Source: Kitasatospora sp. NA04385
GTDB lineage: Bacteria > Actinomycetota > Actinomycetes > Streptomycetales > Streptomycetaceae
Assembly (NCBI RefSeq): GCF_013364235.1
Contig: NZ_CP054919.1
Span: 8,151,239-8,215,238 of the forward strand
DNA length: 64,000 nucleotides
Direction: 5' to 3'
How positions within the stretch are numbered: the first letter of the stretch is position 1; each line of letters begins with the position of its first letter. Below the pieces are notes generated by a model. That model did not search any database. It saw only the letters and a program-made list of their open reading frames with translations, and was not told where the DNA came from. Shown here in pieces: positions 1-8,997 of this stretch. The translations under genes were made by a program, and so were the position numbers.

Positions 1-99
1 GCCCCGGAGCCGGGCGGTGGCACCAGCGAAACGCCCCGCCCGGCCACGATTTCCGGGCCGGCACCTGATGCCCGCCATGGCCGCCGCCCCGGACGGCCG

Positions 100-1353
100 T
101 CAGCCCACCGGCGTCGTCCGGCGCACCAGGACCCGCGGGCCCTCGTCCGCCGTCACCGGCCACAGCCGGACCCGCACCCGTTCCGGCACCTGCCCGCCGG
201 GGTCGTCCGCGCCGAGGACGGCCTGCGCGGCGGCCGCCAGGTTCGAGCGCGAGACGCGCACCCGGACCAGGCCGGGCGGGACGTCGAAGCGGTCGGCGTC
301 CGGCAGGTCGTCGGTGCAGCCCATCACGGCGAACCGGCCCGAGGGCACCTCGACCGTCGCCTCCACCACGTGCTCGAACGCGGCGTGGTCGGGCGGCGGC
401 GGGCCCCGGAAGACCTGCACCGTCACCTCGACCTCCAGGTCGGTCGAGGTGCCGACGCCCAGCGCCCGCCGTCCCGGCGCCAGGCCGTCGGCGAGCGCGT
501 CCGCCGTCCACCGCGCCCCGAGGTCCTCGTCCGCGTCCCCGTCGCCCAGCCAGAGCCGGAAGCGGTCCGCGAACAGCTCCAACTCCGCCGTCGCCAGCAG
601 TCCGTCCACCCCGCGGCCGCGGTGCGGACCCGGCAGGTAGCCGGCCGGCGGGGACGGCAGCGCGGCCAGGCACTCCCGCGAGCAGGCGTTCACCAGCAGC
701 GGCAGCACGTCCGCCCCCGAGGTGCGCAGCGAGATCCACGCCTGGTGCAGCCCCGCCACCCCCGCCACCGGCCCGTCGCACACCGAGCACGCCCCGACCG
801 AATCCGTCCCCCACACCGCCGGGTCCCACGCCGTCGCCGTTGTCGCCGCCGTTGCCGCCGTCGGCTCCGCCAGCACCGGGAACGGCGTCCGGGTCTTCGG
901 ATTCCCGTACAGCGCCCGGGTGCTGACCGTACTGCGGCGCAGCAGCGGCAGCCGCGCCAGCTCGTACGGGAACCAGTGCAACCGGTAGGAGGTGTACGGC
1001 GTGAACTCCTCCAGCGCCCGCATCCCGCCGATCTCCGGCGGCAGCCGCACCAGGTTCGACCGGTACAGCCGCAGGTGCCGCACCCGGGTCAGCGCGCCGA
1101 TGCGCGCGGGCAGCGTCACCACCTGCCGCCGCTGCTCCGCCGTCAGCTCCTCCAGCGGTGCGAACTCCTCCCGCCCGTCCGCCACCGCCTCCTCGACCAG
1201 CTCCAGCAGCCGCAGCCAGCCCGGCGCCGAGACGTCCTGTCGCTCCCCGTGGAACCGCACCCGCCGTTGCCCCGTGCAGCCGCACGCGTCAACCGGCCCG
1301 GCCGGCCCGGGAAAGCGGTTCGGGAACACCCGCCGCTGCGCCTGTCCGTCCAT
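100..1353 (-). CDS. Leucine-rich-repeat protein with a cysteine-containing C-terminal region
   Basis: A 417-residue protein. Residues of roughly 90-160 form short leucine-rich repeats (HLRLYRSNLVRLPPEIGG, then a degenerate repeat around YELARLPLLRR), the usual bacterial LRR surface for protein binding. The rest is not a family I recognise. It contains a CSVC pair and a later CSREC pair that could bind zinc, followed by a beta-rich stretch with EVEVTVQVF and VRVRVSR strands. There is no signal peptide, so it is probably cytoplasmic. The ATG at 1353 is preceded by an AGGGTGGG ribosome-binding stretch and lies 45 bp from the divergent tmrB-like gene, so the two share a promoter region. Partner and function are unknown. 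Confidence 0.8.
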   Translation of the reverse strand: MDGQAQRRVFPNRFPGPAGPVDACGCTGQRRVRFHGERQDVSAPGWLRLLELVEEAVADGREEFAPLEELTAEQRRQVVTLPARIGALTRVRHLRLYRSNLVRLPPEIGGMRALEEFTPYTSYRLHWFPYELARLPLLRRSTVSTRALYGNPKTRTPFPVLAEPTAATAATTATAWDPAVWGTDSVGACSVCDGPVAGVAGLHQAWISLRTSGADVLPLLVNACSRECLAALPSPPAGYLPGPHRGRGVDGLLATAELELFADRFRLWLGDGDADEDLGARWTADALADGLAPGRRALGVGTSTDLEVEVTVQVFRGPPPPDHAAFEHVVEATVEVPSGRFAVMGCTDDLPDADRFDVPPGLVRVRVSRSNLAAAAQAVLGADDPGGQVPERVRVRLWPVTADEGPRVLVRRTTPVG

Positions 1354-1398
1354 CGGCCCACCCTAGTCGGCCCGACCGCCCGCGTACGATGGGCCACC

Positions 1399-2031
1399 AT
1401 GCTGATCTGGATCAACGGACCGTTCGGCGGGGGCAAGACCCAGACCGCCCACCACCTGGCCCGGCGGCTGCCCGGTGCCGTGATCTGCGACCCGGAGCAC
1501 CTCGGCTTCGGTCTGCACCGGATGCTCCCGCCCGCGCTGCGCGCCGACTTCCAGGACCTGCCCGCCTGGCGCCGGGGCACCGCGGAGATCCTCGACCTCG
1601 CGGCCCGCGAGCACCCCGGGCCGGTGATCGTCCCGATGACCGTCACCGACCCCGGCTACTTCGCCGAGACCGTCGGACGGCTGCGCGAACTCGGGCACGA
1701 CGTACGGCACTTCACCCTGCTCGCCGAACGCGCCACCGTCCTGCGCCGCCTCGCCGAACGCGACCCCGTCCACCGCCTGCGCCGGCTGGCCGGCCGGAAC
1801 GGCCCGCCCCCGCGCGAGAGCTTCGCGCTCGCCCGGCTCGACGACTGCCTGACTCGCCTCGCCGCCCCCGACTTCGCCACCCACCTGGCCACCGACCGGC
1901 TGACCGTCCGCCAGAGCGCCGACCACCTCGCCGCCCTGGCCGGCCTGCACCTGCTCCCCGACACCGACACCGCCCTCCGGGCGAGCCTGCGCCGGACCGC
2001 GGTGAAGCTCCGCCACATCCGCTTCGACTGA
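1399..2031 (+). CDS. tmrB: TmrB-like ATP-binding protein (tunicamycin-resistance family)
   Basis: A 210-residue P-loop protein that resembles Bacillus TmrB along its whole length. It starts with the TmrB hallmark MLIWINGPFGGGKTQ containing the Walker A motif, followed by CDPEHLGFGL, then VIVPMTVTDPGYF, then HFTLLA, and ends with the family's KLRHIRFD-like tail. TmrB binds ATP and gives resistance to tunicamycin, possibly by binding the drug at the membrane. The fold belongs to the nucleotide/adenylate kinase group, so a different small-molecule substrate is possible. Upstream frame extensions exist, but the ATG at 1399 is the only start that matches the family N-terminus. It is divergent from the LRR gene. 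The real substrate is an inference from homology. Confidence 0.82.
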   Translation: MLIWINGPFGGGKTQTAHHLARRLPGAVICDPEHLGFGLHRMLPPALRADFQDLPAWRRGTAEILDLAAREHPGPVIVPMTVTDPGYFAETVGRLRELGHDVRHFTLLAERATVLRRLAERDPVHRLRRLAGRNGPPPRESFALARLDDCLTRLAAPDFATHLATDRLTVRQSADHLAALAGLHLLPDTDTALRASLRRTAVKLRHIRFD

Positions 2032-2077
2032 CGGCCCGCCTCCCCCTCCCGGGAGCCCCGCCGGCCCGCGCGGGACG

Positions 2078-2389
2078 ATGGTGCGCGTGGCCGTCACCCC
2101 GCAACTCGCCCGCGTGGGCGCGGAGTGCCTCGACCGGTGCCGTCGGCACGCCGAGCTCCACGACGGTGACCCGGGAGGGGACCCGCCCGGCTGCCGCCAC
2201 GGCCGTTTCGACGCCCTGCGCGCGTTCCGCGCCGAGGCGGCCCGGAGCGGGCAGCCGGTGGGACCGAGCGCGCCGGGCACCCGGGGAACGGGCCGTCACC
2301 GCGTCGGGAGGCGGCCGGGTGGCGGAAGCTGCGACAATGGGGGCGACGATCTTCGTATCGACGCATCGGATGCAGCAGACAGACAGTGA
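2078..2389 (+). CDS. Candidate small protein, possibly degraded
   Basis: The 365 bp between the TmrB-like gene and ppiB contain one open frame of 103 codons. The first 70 or so codons have the strong third-position G/C bias of real genes here and include a CRHGRFDALRAF segment that looks protein-like. After about 2280 the bias disappears and the frame runs on to a stop just before ppiB, as if the original stop had been lost. No family is recognised and the ribosome-binding site is weak. It may be a small cytosolic protein, a gene remnant, or chance. Confidence 0.28.
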   Translation: MVRVAVTPQLARVGAECLDRCRRHAELHDGDPGGDPPGCRHGRFDALRAFRAEAARSGQPVGPSAPGTRGTGRHRVGRRPGGGSCDNGGDDLRIDASDAADRQ

Positions 2390-2396
2390 GGTTGCC

Positions 2397-2897
2397 TTGT
2401 CCAAGGTCAAGCTGAGCACCAATCACGGCGACATCGTGATCCGGCTGGACGCCGAGAAGGCCCCGGCCACGGTCGCGAACTTCCTGCAGTACGTGCAGGA
2501 CGGCTTCTACAGCGGCACGGTCTTCCACCGGGTCATCGACGGCTTCATGGTGCAGGGCGGCGGCATGGAGCCGGGCCTGCGCCGCAAGGAGACCCGGGCG
2601 CCGATCCAGAACGAGGCCGACAACGGGCTGAAGAACACCCGATACACCGTGGCGATGGCCCGCACCTCGGACCCGCACTCGGCCACCGCGCAGTTCTTCG
2701 TCAACGTCGCCGACAACGCGTTCCTCGACCACACCGCCAAGAGCGGCCCGGGCTGGGGCTACGCGGTGTTCGGCGAGGTCGTCGAGGGCCGGGACGTGGT
2801 CGACGAGATCAAGTCGGTGTCCACCACCTCCAAGGGCGGCCACGCGGACGTCCCCAAGGAGGACGTGCTGCTGATCTCCGCCGAGGTCGTCGAGTAG
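2397..2897 (+). CDS. ppiB: Cytosolic cyclophilin-type peptidyl-prolyl cis-trans isomerase
   Basis: A 166-residue cyclophilin that catalyses cis-trans isomerisation of proline peptide bonds during folding. It matches E. coli PpiB closely in length and order of motifs: TNHGDIVIRLD at the N-terminus, FHRVIDGFMVQGG with the catalytic Arg, NGLKNTRYTVAMART, SATAQFFVNV, and a VPKEDVLL tail. There is no signal peptide, so it is the cytosolic type. I chose the TTG at 2397 because MSKVKLSTNHGDI matches homologues and a GTGAGG stretch precedes it. An in-frame ATG at 2370 would add nine residues with no family support. Confidence 0.92.
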   Translation: MSKVKLSTNHGDIVIRLDAEKAPATVANFLQYVQDGFYSGTVFHRVIDGFMVQGGGMEPGLRRKETRAPIQNEADNGLKNTRYTVAMARTSDPHSATAQFFVNVADNAFLDHTAKSGPGWGYAVFGEVVEGRDVVDEIKSVSTTSKGGHADVPKEDVLLISAEVVE

Positions 2898-2915
2898 CGA
2901 CGGCGGACACCGCAC

Positions 2916-2947
2916 TGCCCCGACCCCGGGGGAGCGGGGGCGGGGCA
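2916..2947 (+). terminator. Hairpin terminator after ppiB
   Basis: Eighteen bases after the ppiB stop, the arms TGCCCCGACCCC and GGGGGCGGGGCA can pair (one bulge on each side) around an 8-base loop. GC-rich hairpins with no U-tract are the common terminator form in streptomycetes. Confidence 0.6.
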
Positions 2948-3007
2948 GGGTACGCGGGGCACCGGGCGTCAGGCGTCCGAGGCGTCAGGCGTCCGCGGCG
3001 TCAGCCG

Positions 3008-5491
3008 TCAGGCGTCCACGGACAGGGCGGCCGCCAGCGGGAGTTCGCCGCAGTTCGGGCCGGCCTGCAGGACGAACGTCCCCGGCTCGGTCAGCCAGGC
3101 GTGCTCCTCGGGCGACCAGTGCTCCAGCGCCCGGGCCGGCAGCACCAGGTCGACGTGGACCCGCTGGCCCGGCCCCGCCTCGACCGCGCCGAAGCCGGCC
3201 AGCCAGCGCACCGGGCGGTCCAGCTCCGAAGCCGGCCGCGACAGGTACAGCTGCACCGTCTCCCGGGAGCGGCGCGGCCCGTCGTTGCGCAGCGTCACCC
3301 GCACCGTGCGCGAGCCGTCCGCCGCCGGGTCGGACGGGGCGCCCAGCGCCAGGTAGCTCCACTCGCCCCAGCCCAGCCCGTGCCCGAACCAGTACGCGGG
3401 GGTGCGGCCCGCGCGCAGCCAGCCCCGGTGGCCCAGGTGCGGGCCCTCCGCGTACTCCAGCCGCCCGTCGGCCGGGGCGGTCGAGTACACCGGGCAGTCG
3501 GCCTCGGCGTCCGGCCAGGTGGTGGGCAGCCGCCCGCCCGGCTCGGCCCGGCCCAGCAGCACCTCGGCCAGCGCCGCGCCGCCCTCCTGGCCCGGGAACC
3601 AGCAGGTCAGCACCGCACCGACCCGCTCCCGCCAGGGCAGCAGCACCGGGCTGCCGGTGTTCACCACCACCACCGTGCGCGGGTTGGCCGCCGCCACCGC
3701 CGCCACCAGCTCGTCCTGGCGGCCCGGCAGTCGCAGGCCCGCCCGGTCGAAGCCCTCGCTCTCGTGCTCGTCGGTGGTGCCGACCACCACCACCGCGACG
3801 TCCGCCGCCGCGGCCAGCTCCACCGCGTGCGCGAACTCCCGCTCCAGCTCCGCCTCCGGCCGGTCGGCGGCCAGCACCAGCACCCGCCCGTGCGCGGACT
3901 CCACCGTCCGCCGGGCCAGCAGCGCCACCTCCTGGCGCTCCGCCAGCTCCAGCTCCACCTGCCGGAACGAGGGCGACACGTGCAGGTACGTCGGGTCGTC
4001 CGAGAGCGGCTCCACGTACTCCTCCAGCAGCACCTCCCCGTCCGCCTCCAGCCGCAGCGCGCCCAGGCCCACCACGCCCAGCCGCCAGCGGCCCGCGGTC
4101 GGCGCGGTGAACCGGGTCTCCACCTCGATGGTGCGCACCGGCGTCAGGTCGACCTCCGCGGACGGCTCCAGCACCCGCCCGGTCGAACGGGCCTCGGCGT
4201 GCACCAGGGAGCCGTCGGCGGCCAGGTAGCGCACCAGCACGCCCGGCGCCGACCCGTCCGGCAGCGCGCAGTCCGCGGCCACCAGCGGCGTCGGCCGCAG
4301 GTTGGTGTGCACCCCCGGCGCGTGCACCACCTCCACGGCCGGGTCCAGCGCGGCGCGCAGGCCCGCCAGCGGCGAGAGCGGCGCGGCCGGGAACACCGAG
4401 GCGCTGCCGCCGCCCTGCACCCGGGCCGTCGCCGCGTTCGGACCGATCACCGCGACCCGGCGCAGCGCCGACTCCTCCAGCGGCAGCAGCCGTTCGGGGT
4501 TGTGCAGCAGCACGGTGCCCGCGACGGCCGCGGCCCGCAGCGCGCCCCGGGTCGCCGGGTCGGTGGGCACCGGCGCCTGCCCGCCCGGCGCCGGCGGGTC
4601 GAACGCGCCGACCCGCTCCGCGAGCCGCAGCAGCCGCTCCACCTTGTCGTCCAGCGCCGCCGCCGGGACCCGGCCCGCCCGCACCGCCGCCGCCAGCGCC
4701 GGACCCCACGCCGGGTTCGGCCCGGGCATCGCCAGGTCGCACGCCGCCGCGCCCGGCCCGTCCGCCTCGTGCACCGACCCCCAGTCGGAGACCACCAGCC
4801 CGTCGAAGCCCCACTCGCCCTTCAACGGCTCGGCCAGCAGCGGGTGTTCGACCATCGAGGTGCCGTTGACCCGGTTGTACGCCGACATCACCGCCCACAC
4901 CCCGGCCCGCACCGCCGCCTCGAACGGCGCCAGGTACACCTCGCGCAGCGTCCGCTCGTCCACCCGGGCGTCCACGGTCAGCCGCTCGGTCTCCGAGTCG
5001 TTGGCGACGTAGTGCTTGGCCGTCGCCGCGACCCCCCGGGACTGCACGCCCGCGATGTACGCCGCCCCGATCCGGGCGGTCAGCAGCGGGTCCTCCGAGA
5101 AGCACTCGAAGTTGCGCCCGCCCAGCGGCGAGCGGTGCAGGTTCAGCGTCGGCGCCAGCACCACGTGCACGTTCTTGCGCCGCGCCTCGCCCGCCAGCAG
5201 GGCGCCCATCCGGGCCACCGACTCCTCGTCCCAGGACGCGGCCAGCGCGGTCGCGCACGGCAGCAGCAGCGCGGTGTCCGTCTCGTCCCAGCGCTCGCCG
5301 CGCACGCCCACCGGCCCGTCCGAGCAGACGATCGGGTGCATCCCGACCGCCGGCTCCCCGCTGCTGCGGAAGGTGTCGCCACCGGACACCAGCCGGGCCT
5401 TCTGCTCCAGGTCGAGGACCCGGTGGTCCGTTCGGTGCCCCGGCCGCGGGGCGTCGGCGGCGAGCTGAGGTGGCATGGAGAGCTGGGTCAT
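3008..5491 (-). CDS. GH3 beta-glucosidase with a PA14-like insert
   Basis: An 827-residue glycoside hydrolase family 3 enzyme, predicted to cleave terminal beta-glucose from imported oligosaccharides in the cytoplasm (no signal peptide). The N-terminal barrel carries KHYVANDSE and the nucleophile motif GLVVSDWGS with Asp236. The alpha/beta sandwich carries GTTDEHESEGFDR. Between them, around residues 390-530, lies a PA14-like beta domain (TRFTAPTAGRWRLGV), as in beta-glucosidases acting on beta-glucan oligomers. A fibronectin III-like domain ends the protein. The ATG at 5491 follows an AAGGA site, and a CCCCGGC/GCCGGGG hairpin (5510-5527) lies in the leader. It is the last gene of the leftward importer operon, 211 bp after the second permease gene, so it probably processes that importer's cargo. 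Exact linkage specificity (1,3 or 1,4) cannot be read from sequence. Confidence 0.9.
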   Translation of the reverse strand: MTQLSMPPQLAADAPRPGHRTDHRVLDLEQKARLVSGGDTFRSSGEPAVGMHPIVCSDGPVGVRGERWDETDTALLLPCATALAASWDEESVARMGALLAGEARRKNVHVVLAPTLNLHRSPLGGRNFECFSEDPLLTARIGAAYIAGVQSRGVAATAKHYVANDSETERLTVDARVDERTLREVYLAPFEAAVRAGVWAVMSAYNRVNGTSMVEHPLLAEPLKGEWGFDGLVVSDWGSVHEADGPGAAACDLAMPGPNPAWGPALAAAVRAGRVPAAALDDKVERLLRLAERVGAFDPPAPGGQAPVPTDPATRGALRAAAVAGTVLLHNPERLLPLEESALRRVAVIGPNAATARVQGGGSASVFPAAPLSPLAGLRAALDPAVEVVHAPGVHTNLRPTPLVAADCALPDGSAPGVLVRYLAADGSLVHAEARSTGRVLEPSAEVDLTPVRTIEVETRFTAPTAGRWRLGVVGLGALRLEADGEVLLEEYVEPLSDDPTYLHVSPSFRQVELELAERQEVALLARRTVESAHGRVLVLAADRPEAELEREFAHAVELAAAADVAVVVVGTTDEHESEGFDRAGLRLPGRQDELVAAVAAANPRTVVVVNTGSPVLLPWRERVGAVLTCWFPGQEGGAALAEVLLGRAEPGGRLPTTWPDAEADCPVYSTAPADGRLEYAEGPHLGHRGWLRAGRTPAYWFGHGLGWGEWSYLALGAPSDPAADGSRTVRVTLRNDGPRRSRETVQLYLSRPASELDRPVRWLAGFGAVEAGPGQRVHVDLVLPARALEHWSPEEHAWLTEPGTFVLQAGPNCGELPLAAALSVDA

Positions 5492-5672
5492 GGAGGTCCT
5501 TAGATCGACACCCCGGCTTCGGCCGGGGAGGGGACGAGAGCCCCGCGGAACGGGGGCGGGCAGCCGTCGACGGCGCGGCGGGCCGGCCCGGCCGCACGGC
5601 GGCGGGAGGGCGGCGCGGTGGCGGCGGGGCGGCGCAGCGGCGGGGCCGGGAGCGGGGCCGGACGGAGGGGGA

Positions 5673-5697
5673 GCCCCCGCCCGCGGCGGGCGGGGGC
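5673..5697 (-). terminator. Hairpin between permease and GH3 genes
   Basis: A perfect 12-base inverted repeat (GCCCCCGCCCGC and its complement around one G) begins 5 bases after the second permease stop. It could be a partial terminator or RNA-stabilising 3' end that separates importer mRNA from GH3 mRNA. Confidence 0.55.
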
Positions 5698-5702
5698 GGA
5701 GG

Positions 5703-6569
5703 TCACCCCTTGGTGGCGCCCTGCATGATGCCGTCGATGATCTGGCGGCCCATCAGGAGGAACGCGACGAGCACCGGCGCGCTGGCGACCAGGGCGCCGG
5801 TGAGGACCAGCGAGTAGTCCTTGATGTAGCCGCTGGCCAGCTCGGACAGGGTGAGCTGGACGGTGGGGTTCTGCTGGGTCATGACGACCTTGGGCCAGTA
5901 GAAGTCGTTCCAGGCGGCCATGAAGGTGAGCATGCCCAGGACGCTCATCGCGGGCCGGGCGGCGGGCAGCACGACGTGCCAGACCAGGCCGCGGGTGGTG
6001 CAGCCGTCCATCCGCCCGGCGTCCAGCAGCTCGTCGGGGACGGCCCCGATCAGGTACTGGCGCATGAAGAACAGGCCGAAGGCGTTGGCGGCGGCCGGGA
6101 CGATCAGGGCCTGCAGGTGGTCGGCCCAGTGGAACCAGTTGGCCATCATGATGTACAGCGGGATGATGCCCAGCTGGGTCGGCACCATCATGGTCGCGAC
6201 CACCGAGGCCAGCAGCGGGTTCCGGCCCCGGAAGCGCAGCTTGGCGAAGGCGAAGCCGCCCAGGGTGCTGGTCAGCACCACGCTGGCGGTGACGGTGCTG
6301 GCCACGATCAGCGAGTTGATCATCGCCAGGCGCAGGTCGGTCTGGACGAACACCTGGGTGATGTTGTGCCAGAGCCGGCCGCCGGGCAGCAGCACCGGCG
6401 GCATCTGGTGGATCTCGGTGTTGGTGCGGGAGGCCGCCACCAGCGTCCAGTACAGCGGGAAGAGCGAGAGCAGCACGGCGGCGCCGAGGACGACGTACAC
6501 GCCGCGTCCGGCGGTCAGCTGCCGGACGGTCCTGGGCCGGCGGCGCCGGGGCAGGGCGGGGGTGGTCAC
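5703..6569 (-). CDS. Carbohydrate ABC transporter permease, MalG type
   Basis: A 288-residue inner-membrane permease of a carbohydrate uptake (CUT1) importer. It has about six membrane segments, with an N-terminal one at YVVLGAAVLLSLFPLYWTLV. The cytoplasmic EAA loop is present as ELLDAGRMDGCTTRGLVWHV, with the conserved DG and G that contact the ATPase. It starts with GTG overlapping the previous gene's TGA (GTGA), so translation is coupled to the MalF-type partner. No ATPase gene is nearby; streptomycetes commonly use one shared ATPase (MsiK) for such importers, which I infer here. Confidence 0.9.
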   Translation of the reverse strand: MTTPALPRRRRPRTVRQLTAGRGVYVVLGAAVLLSLFPLYWTLVAASRTNTEIHQMPPVLLPGGRLWHNITQVFVQTDLRLAMINSLIVASTVTASVVLTSTLGGFAFAKLRFRGRNPLLASVVATMMVPTQLGIIPLYIMMANWFHWADHLQALIVPAAANAFGLFFMRQYLIGAVPDELLDAGRMDGCTTRGLVWHVVLPAARPAMSVLGMLTFMAAWNDFYWPKVVMTQQNPTVQLTLSELASGYIKDYSLVLTGALVASAPVLVAFLLMGRQIIDGIMQGATKG

Positions 6570-7528
6570 TCGGCACCTCGCATCCGGCGCGCGGCCAGGA
6601 AGTTGACGACGGCGACCAGCACGATCAGCAGGAACATCGCCCACGAGATCGCCGCGCCGTAGCCGTACTTGAAGCGGCCCCAGAACTGGTTGTACGAGTA
6701 CAGGGCCAGGGTCTGGAACTGGTGCTGGGAGCCGCCGGTGGTCGGGTCCTGCTGCTGGCTGAACAGCATCGGCTCGCCGAAGAGCTGGAGCGCGCCGATG
6801 GTGGAGACGATGACGGTGAACAGGATCGTCGGCCGCAGCATCGGGATGGTGATGGAGCGGAACTGCCGCCAGCGGCTCGCCCCGTCCAGCGCGGCCGCCT
6901 CGTACAGCTCGAACGGGACGGACTGCATCGCGGCCAGGTAGAGCAGCGCGTTGTAGCCCGTCCAGCGCCAGGTGACGATCGCGGCGATGGCCGACCAGGA
7001 GGAGAGGGTGCCGGCCTGCCAGTCGATGTGGTCCACGCCGAACAGCGACAGGAACCAGTTGACCATGCCGAAGTCGCGGCCGAACAGCTGGACGAAGATC
7101 AGCGTGACGGCGGCCACCGAGGTGACGTTCGGCAGCAGGACGCCCAGGCGCATCAGGGTGCGCCCGCGCATCCGGTAGTTGAGCAGGTGGGCCAGGCCGA
7201 GCGCGAGCAGCAGCTGCGGGACGGTGGCCAGCACCCCGATGCCCAGGGTGTTCTTGACGGCGTTCCAGAAGAACGGGTCGTCCAGCAGCTTGCGGTAGTT
7301 CTCGAAGCCGACCCACTGGCCCTCGCTGCCCGGCCGGTCGGCGCGCCAGGCGGTGAACGAGACGTAGCCGGTGTACAGCATCGGGAACAGGCCGAAGACG
7401 CCGAAGACCAGGAAGAACGGCGAGAGGTACAGGTAGGGCGAGACGGTGCGGTCGAGCCGGTGCCAGCGGTGGCCGGCGGGGCGGGCGGGGGCGCGGGCGC
7501 CGCGGGCGGCGGCGGTCGATGCGGCCAA
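6566..7528 (-). CDS. Carbohydrate ABC transporter permease, MalF type
   Basis: A 320-residue membrane protein, the second half of the CUT1 importer channel. A first membrane helix at YLYLSPFFLVFGVFGLFPML is followed by the periplasm-facing ENYRKLLDDPFFWNAVKNT segment typical of MalF-like subunits. The EAA loop reads ELYEAAALDGASRWRQFRSI, with the A-DG core intact. It lies between the binding-protein gene (106 bp, containing a strong stem-loop) and the MalG-type gene (4-base overlap). Cargo is probably a beta-gluco-oligosaccharide, judged only from the adjoining GH16 and GH3 genes and the shared operator. Confidence 0.9.
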   Translation of the reverse strand: MAASTAAARGARAPARPAGHRWHRLDRTVSPYLYLSPFFLVFGVFGLFPMLYTGYVSFTAWRADRPGSEGQWVGFENYRKLLDDPFFWNAVKNTLGIGVLATVPQLLLALGLAHLLNYRMRGRTLMRLGVLLPNVTSVAAVTLIFVQLFGRDFGMVNWFLSLFGVDHIDWQAGTLSSWSAIAAIVTWRWTGYNALLYLAAMQSVPFELYEAAALDGASRWRQFRSITIPMLRPTILFTVIVSTIGALQLFGEPMLFSQQQDPTTGGSQHQFQTLALYSYNQFWGRFKYGYGAAISWAMFLLIVLVAVVNFLAARRMRGAE

Positions 7529-7576
7529 GGGGAGCTCCCTGGGGCAGAAGCAGAGGAGGGGCTGGGAGGGGGTGGC

Positions 7577-7614
7577 GCGGTGCCGGTGCGGCGTCAGGTC
7601 CGCACCGGCACCGC
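7577..7614 (-). promoter_or_regulatory. Intercistronic stem-loop between binding-protein and permease genes
   Basis: A perfect 15-base-pair inverted repeat, GCGGTGCCGGTGCGG and its complement with an 8-base loop, sits between the binding-protein stop (7635) and the first permease gene. By analogy with malE-malF it should make most transcripts stop or be trimmed here, giving more binding protein than permease. That role is inferred. Confidence 0.65.
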
Positions 7615-7634
7615 GGGTCCGGGGGAGCGGGCCG

Positions 7635-8945
7635 TCAGTTGACGATGTTGTCGACGTCCTTCAGGGCCTGCTTCCAGGCGCCCTCCGGGTCGGCCTTGCC
7701 CTGCTCGATGGAGGTCAGCGCGTTGCCGAGGGCGGTGCCGATCTCCGCGCCGTGCGCGCCGAGCGGCTGCGGGTTCAGGTCGCGGGCCGACTGGGAGAAG
7801 ATCTTGCCGGTCGGCGCGTCGTTGAACAGCGGGTCGGTGTGCTCGGCGATGTCGGGCTGGCTCCACAGCGCCTGGTCGGAGGGGAAGTAGCCCTTCTCCT
7901 TGAACAGGCGGCTCTCCTGCTCGGGGGCGGTGAGCCACTTGGCCAGCTCGGCGGCGGCCTTGGTGTGCTTGCCGGCCTTCGGCACCGTCAGGTAGGAGCC
8001 GCCCCAGTTGCCGCCGCCGCCGGGGACGCGGGCGATGTCCCACTTGCCGCCGTCGGTGGGCGGGTTGGCCTTGAACTCGTAGCTCATCCAGGCCGGACAG
8101 GCCACGGTGGCGAACTGGCTCTTCTGGAAGCCGGTGTCCCAGGCGGGGGTGAACGCCTGGATGCCGGCCGACTGGCCGTCCTTGATGGCGCCGGCCACCA
8201 GGTCGAAGGACTGCTTGACGGCCGGGTTGCTGGTGACCACGACCTTGCCCTCGGCGTCGTAGACGCCCTGCGGGGCCTGGGCCAGGATCGAGGTGAACAG
8301 GTTGCCGCCGCTGTCGAACCAGCGGACGTCCTTGTTCGGGCTGTTGGCCAGGAACTGCTTGCCGGCCGCCAGGTAGGACGGCCAGTCCTTCATCAGCGCC
8401 CCGACCGCCTCGCGGTCGGTGGGCAGGCCGGCCGCCTTGAACAGGTCGGTGCGGTAGCACAGCGCCATGCCGCCCATGTCGGTGCCCAGGCCGAACAGCA
8501 CCTTGCCGTCCGGGCTGGAGGCGGGGGCGGTCTTGGACGGCACCCACTGGTCCTTGCTGACGCCGTTGTCCAGGAAGTTGAGGAACTTCCCGGCCTCCGG
8601 CTGGAAGCCGGCCACCTGCCCGATCTCGATGGCCTCGATGTCCGCGGTGCCCGAGCCGGCCAGCAGGTGGGCGTGCAGGTTCTGGTGGTGCGCGCCCATG
8701 TCGGCGCGGTTCTCCTTGATGGTGACGTTCGGGTGCGCCTGCTCGTACTCCTTGTACAGATCCGCGTAGCCGAAGTCGGAGAACAGGTTCACCGTGAGGG
8801 TGACCTTGGCGTTGGGGTCCTCGTCCGCGGACGAGCTGCCGCCACCACTGGAGCAGGAGGTCACGGCGGTCAGGGCCAGCACCAGCAGCGCGGAGGTGGC
8901 GAGCAGGCGGCCTCTCGGGCCGGTGCGGGGCAGGGAAACGGGCAT
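7635..8945 (-). CDS. Extracellular solute-binding lipoprotein of a sugar ABC importer
   Basis: A 436-residue family 1 solute-binding protein that captures sugar outside the cell and delivers it to the two downstream permeases. The signal sequence ends in a lipobox (VTSC at about residues 28-31) followed by a Ser/Gly linker, so it is anchored by a lipidated cysteine. The mature part has the family pattern of VTLTVNLFSDFG, AHLLAGSGTADIEAIEI, GGSYLTVPKAGKH and a C-terminal SIEQGKADPEGAWKQALKD. The start at 8945 has a GAGGAG site and gives a normal signal peptide; an upstream start would add a non-signal extension. A perfect LacI-type operator lies 53 bp upstream. Confidence 0.92.
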   Translation of the reverse strand: MPVSLPRTGPRGRLLATSALLVLALTAVTSCSSGGGSSSADEDPNAKVTLTVNLFSDFGYADLYKEYEQAHPNVTIKENRADMGAHHQNLHAHLLAGSGTADIEAIEIGQVAGFQPEAGKFLNFLDNGVSKDQWVPSKTAPASSPDGKVLFGLGTDMGGMALCYRTDLFKAAGLPTDREAVGALMKDWPSYLAAGKQFLANSPNKDVRWFDSGGNLFTSILAQAPQGVYDAEGKVVVTSNPAVKQSFDLVAGAIKDGQSAGIQAFTPAWDTGFQKSQFATVACPAWMSYEFKANPPTDGGKWDIARVPGGGGNWGGSYLTVPKAGKHTKAAAELAKWLTAPEQESRLFKEKGYFPSDQALWSQPDIAEHTDPLFNDAPTGKIFSQSARDLNPQPLGAHGAEIGTALGNALTSIEQGKADPEGAWKQALKDVDNIVN

Positions 8946-8997
8946 GGATCGGCTCCTCGCGGGGGATGGCGTAACAAGACCCCGGGATGCTCTCGCT

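Noticed and set aside
2985..5597. An 870-codon frame in a shifted frame of the GH3 gene
   Set aside because: Consists of Gly/Ala/Arg shadow sequence; the GH3 frame has the SDW nucleophile and full domain order.
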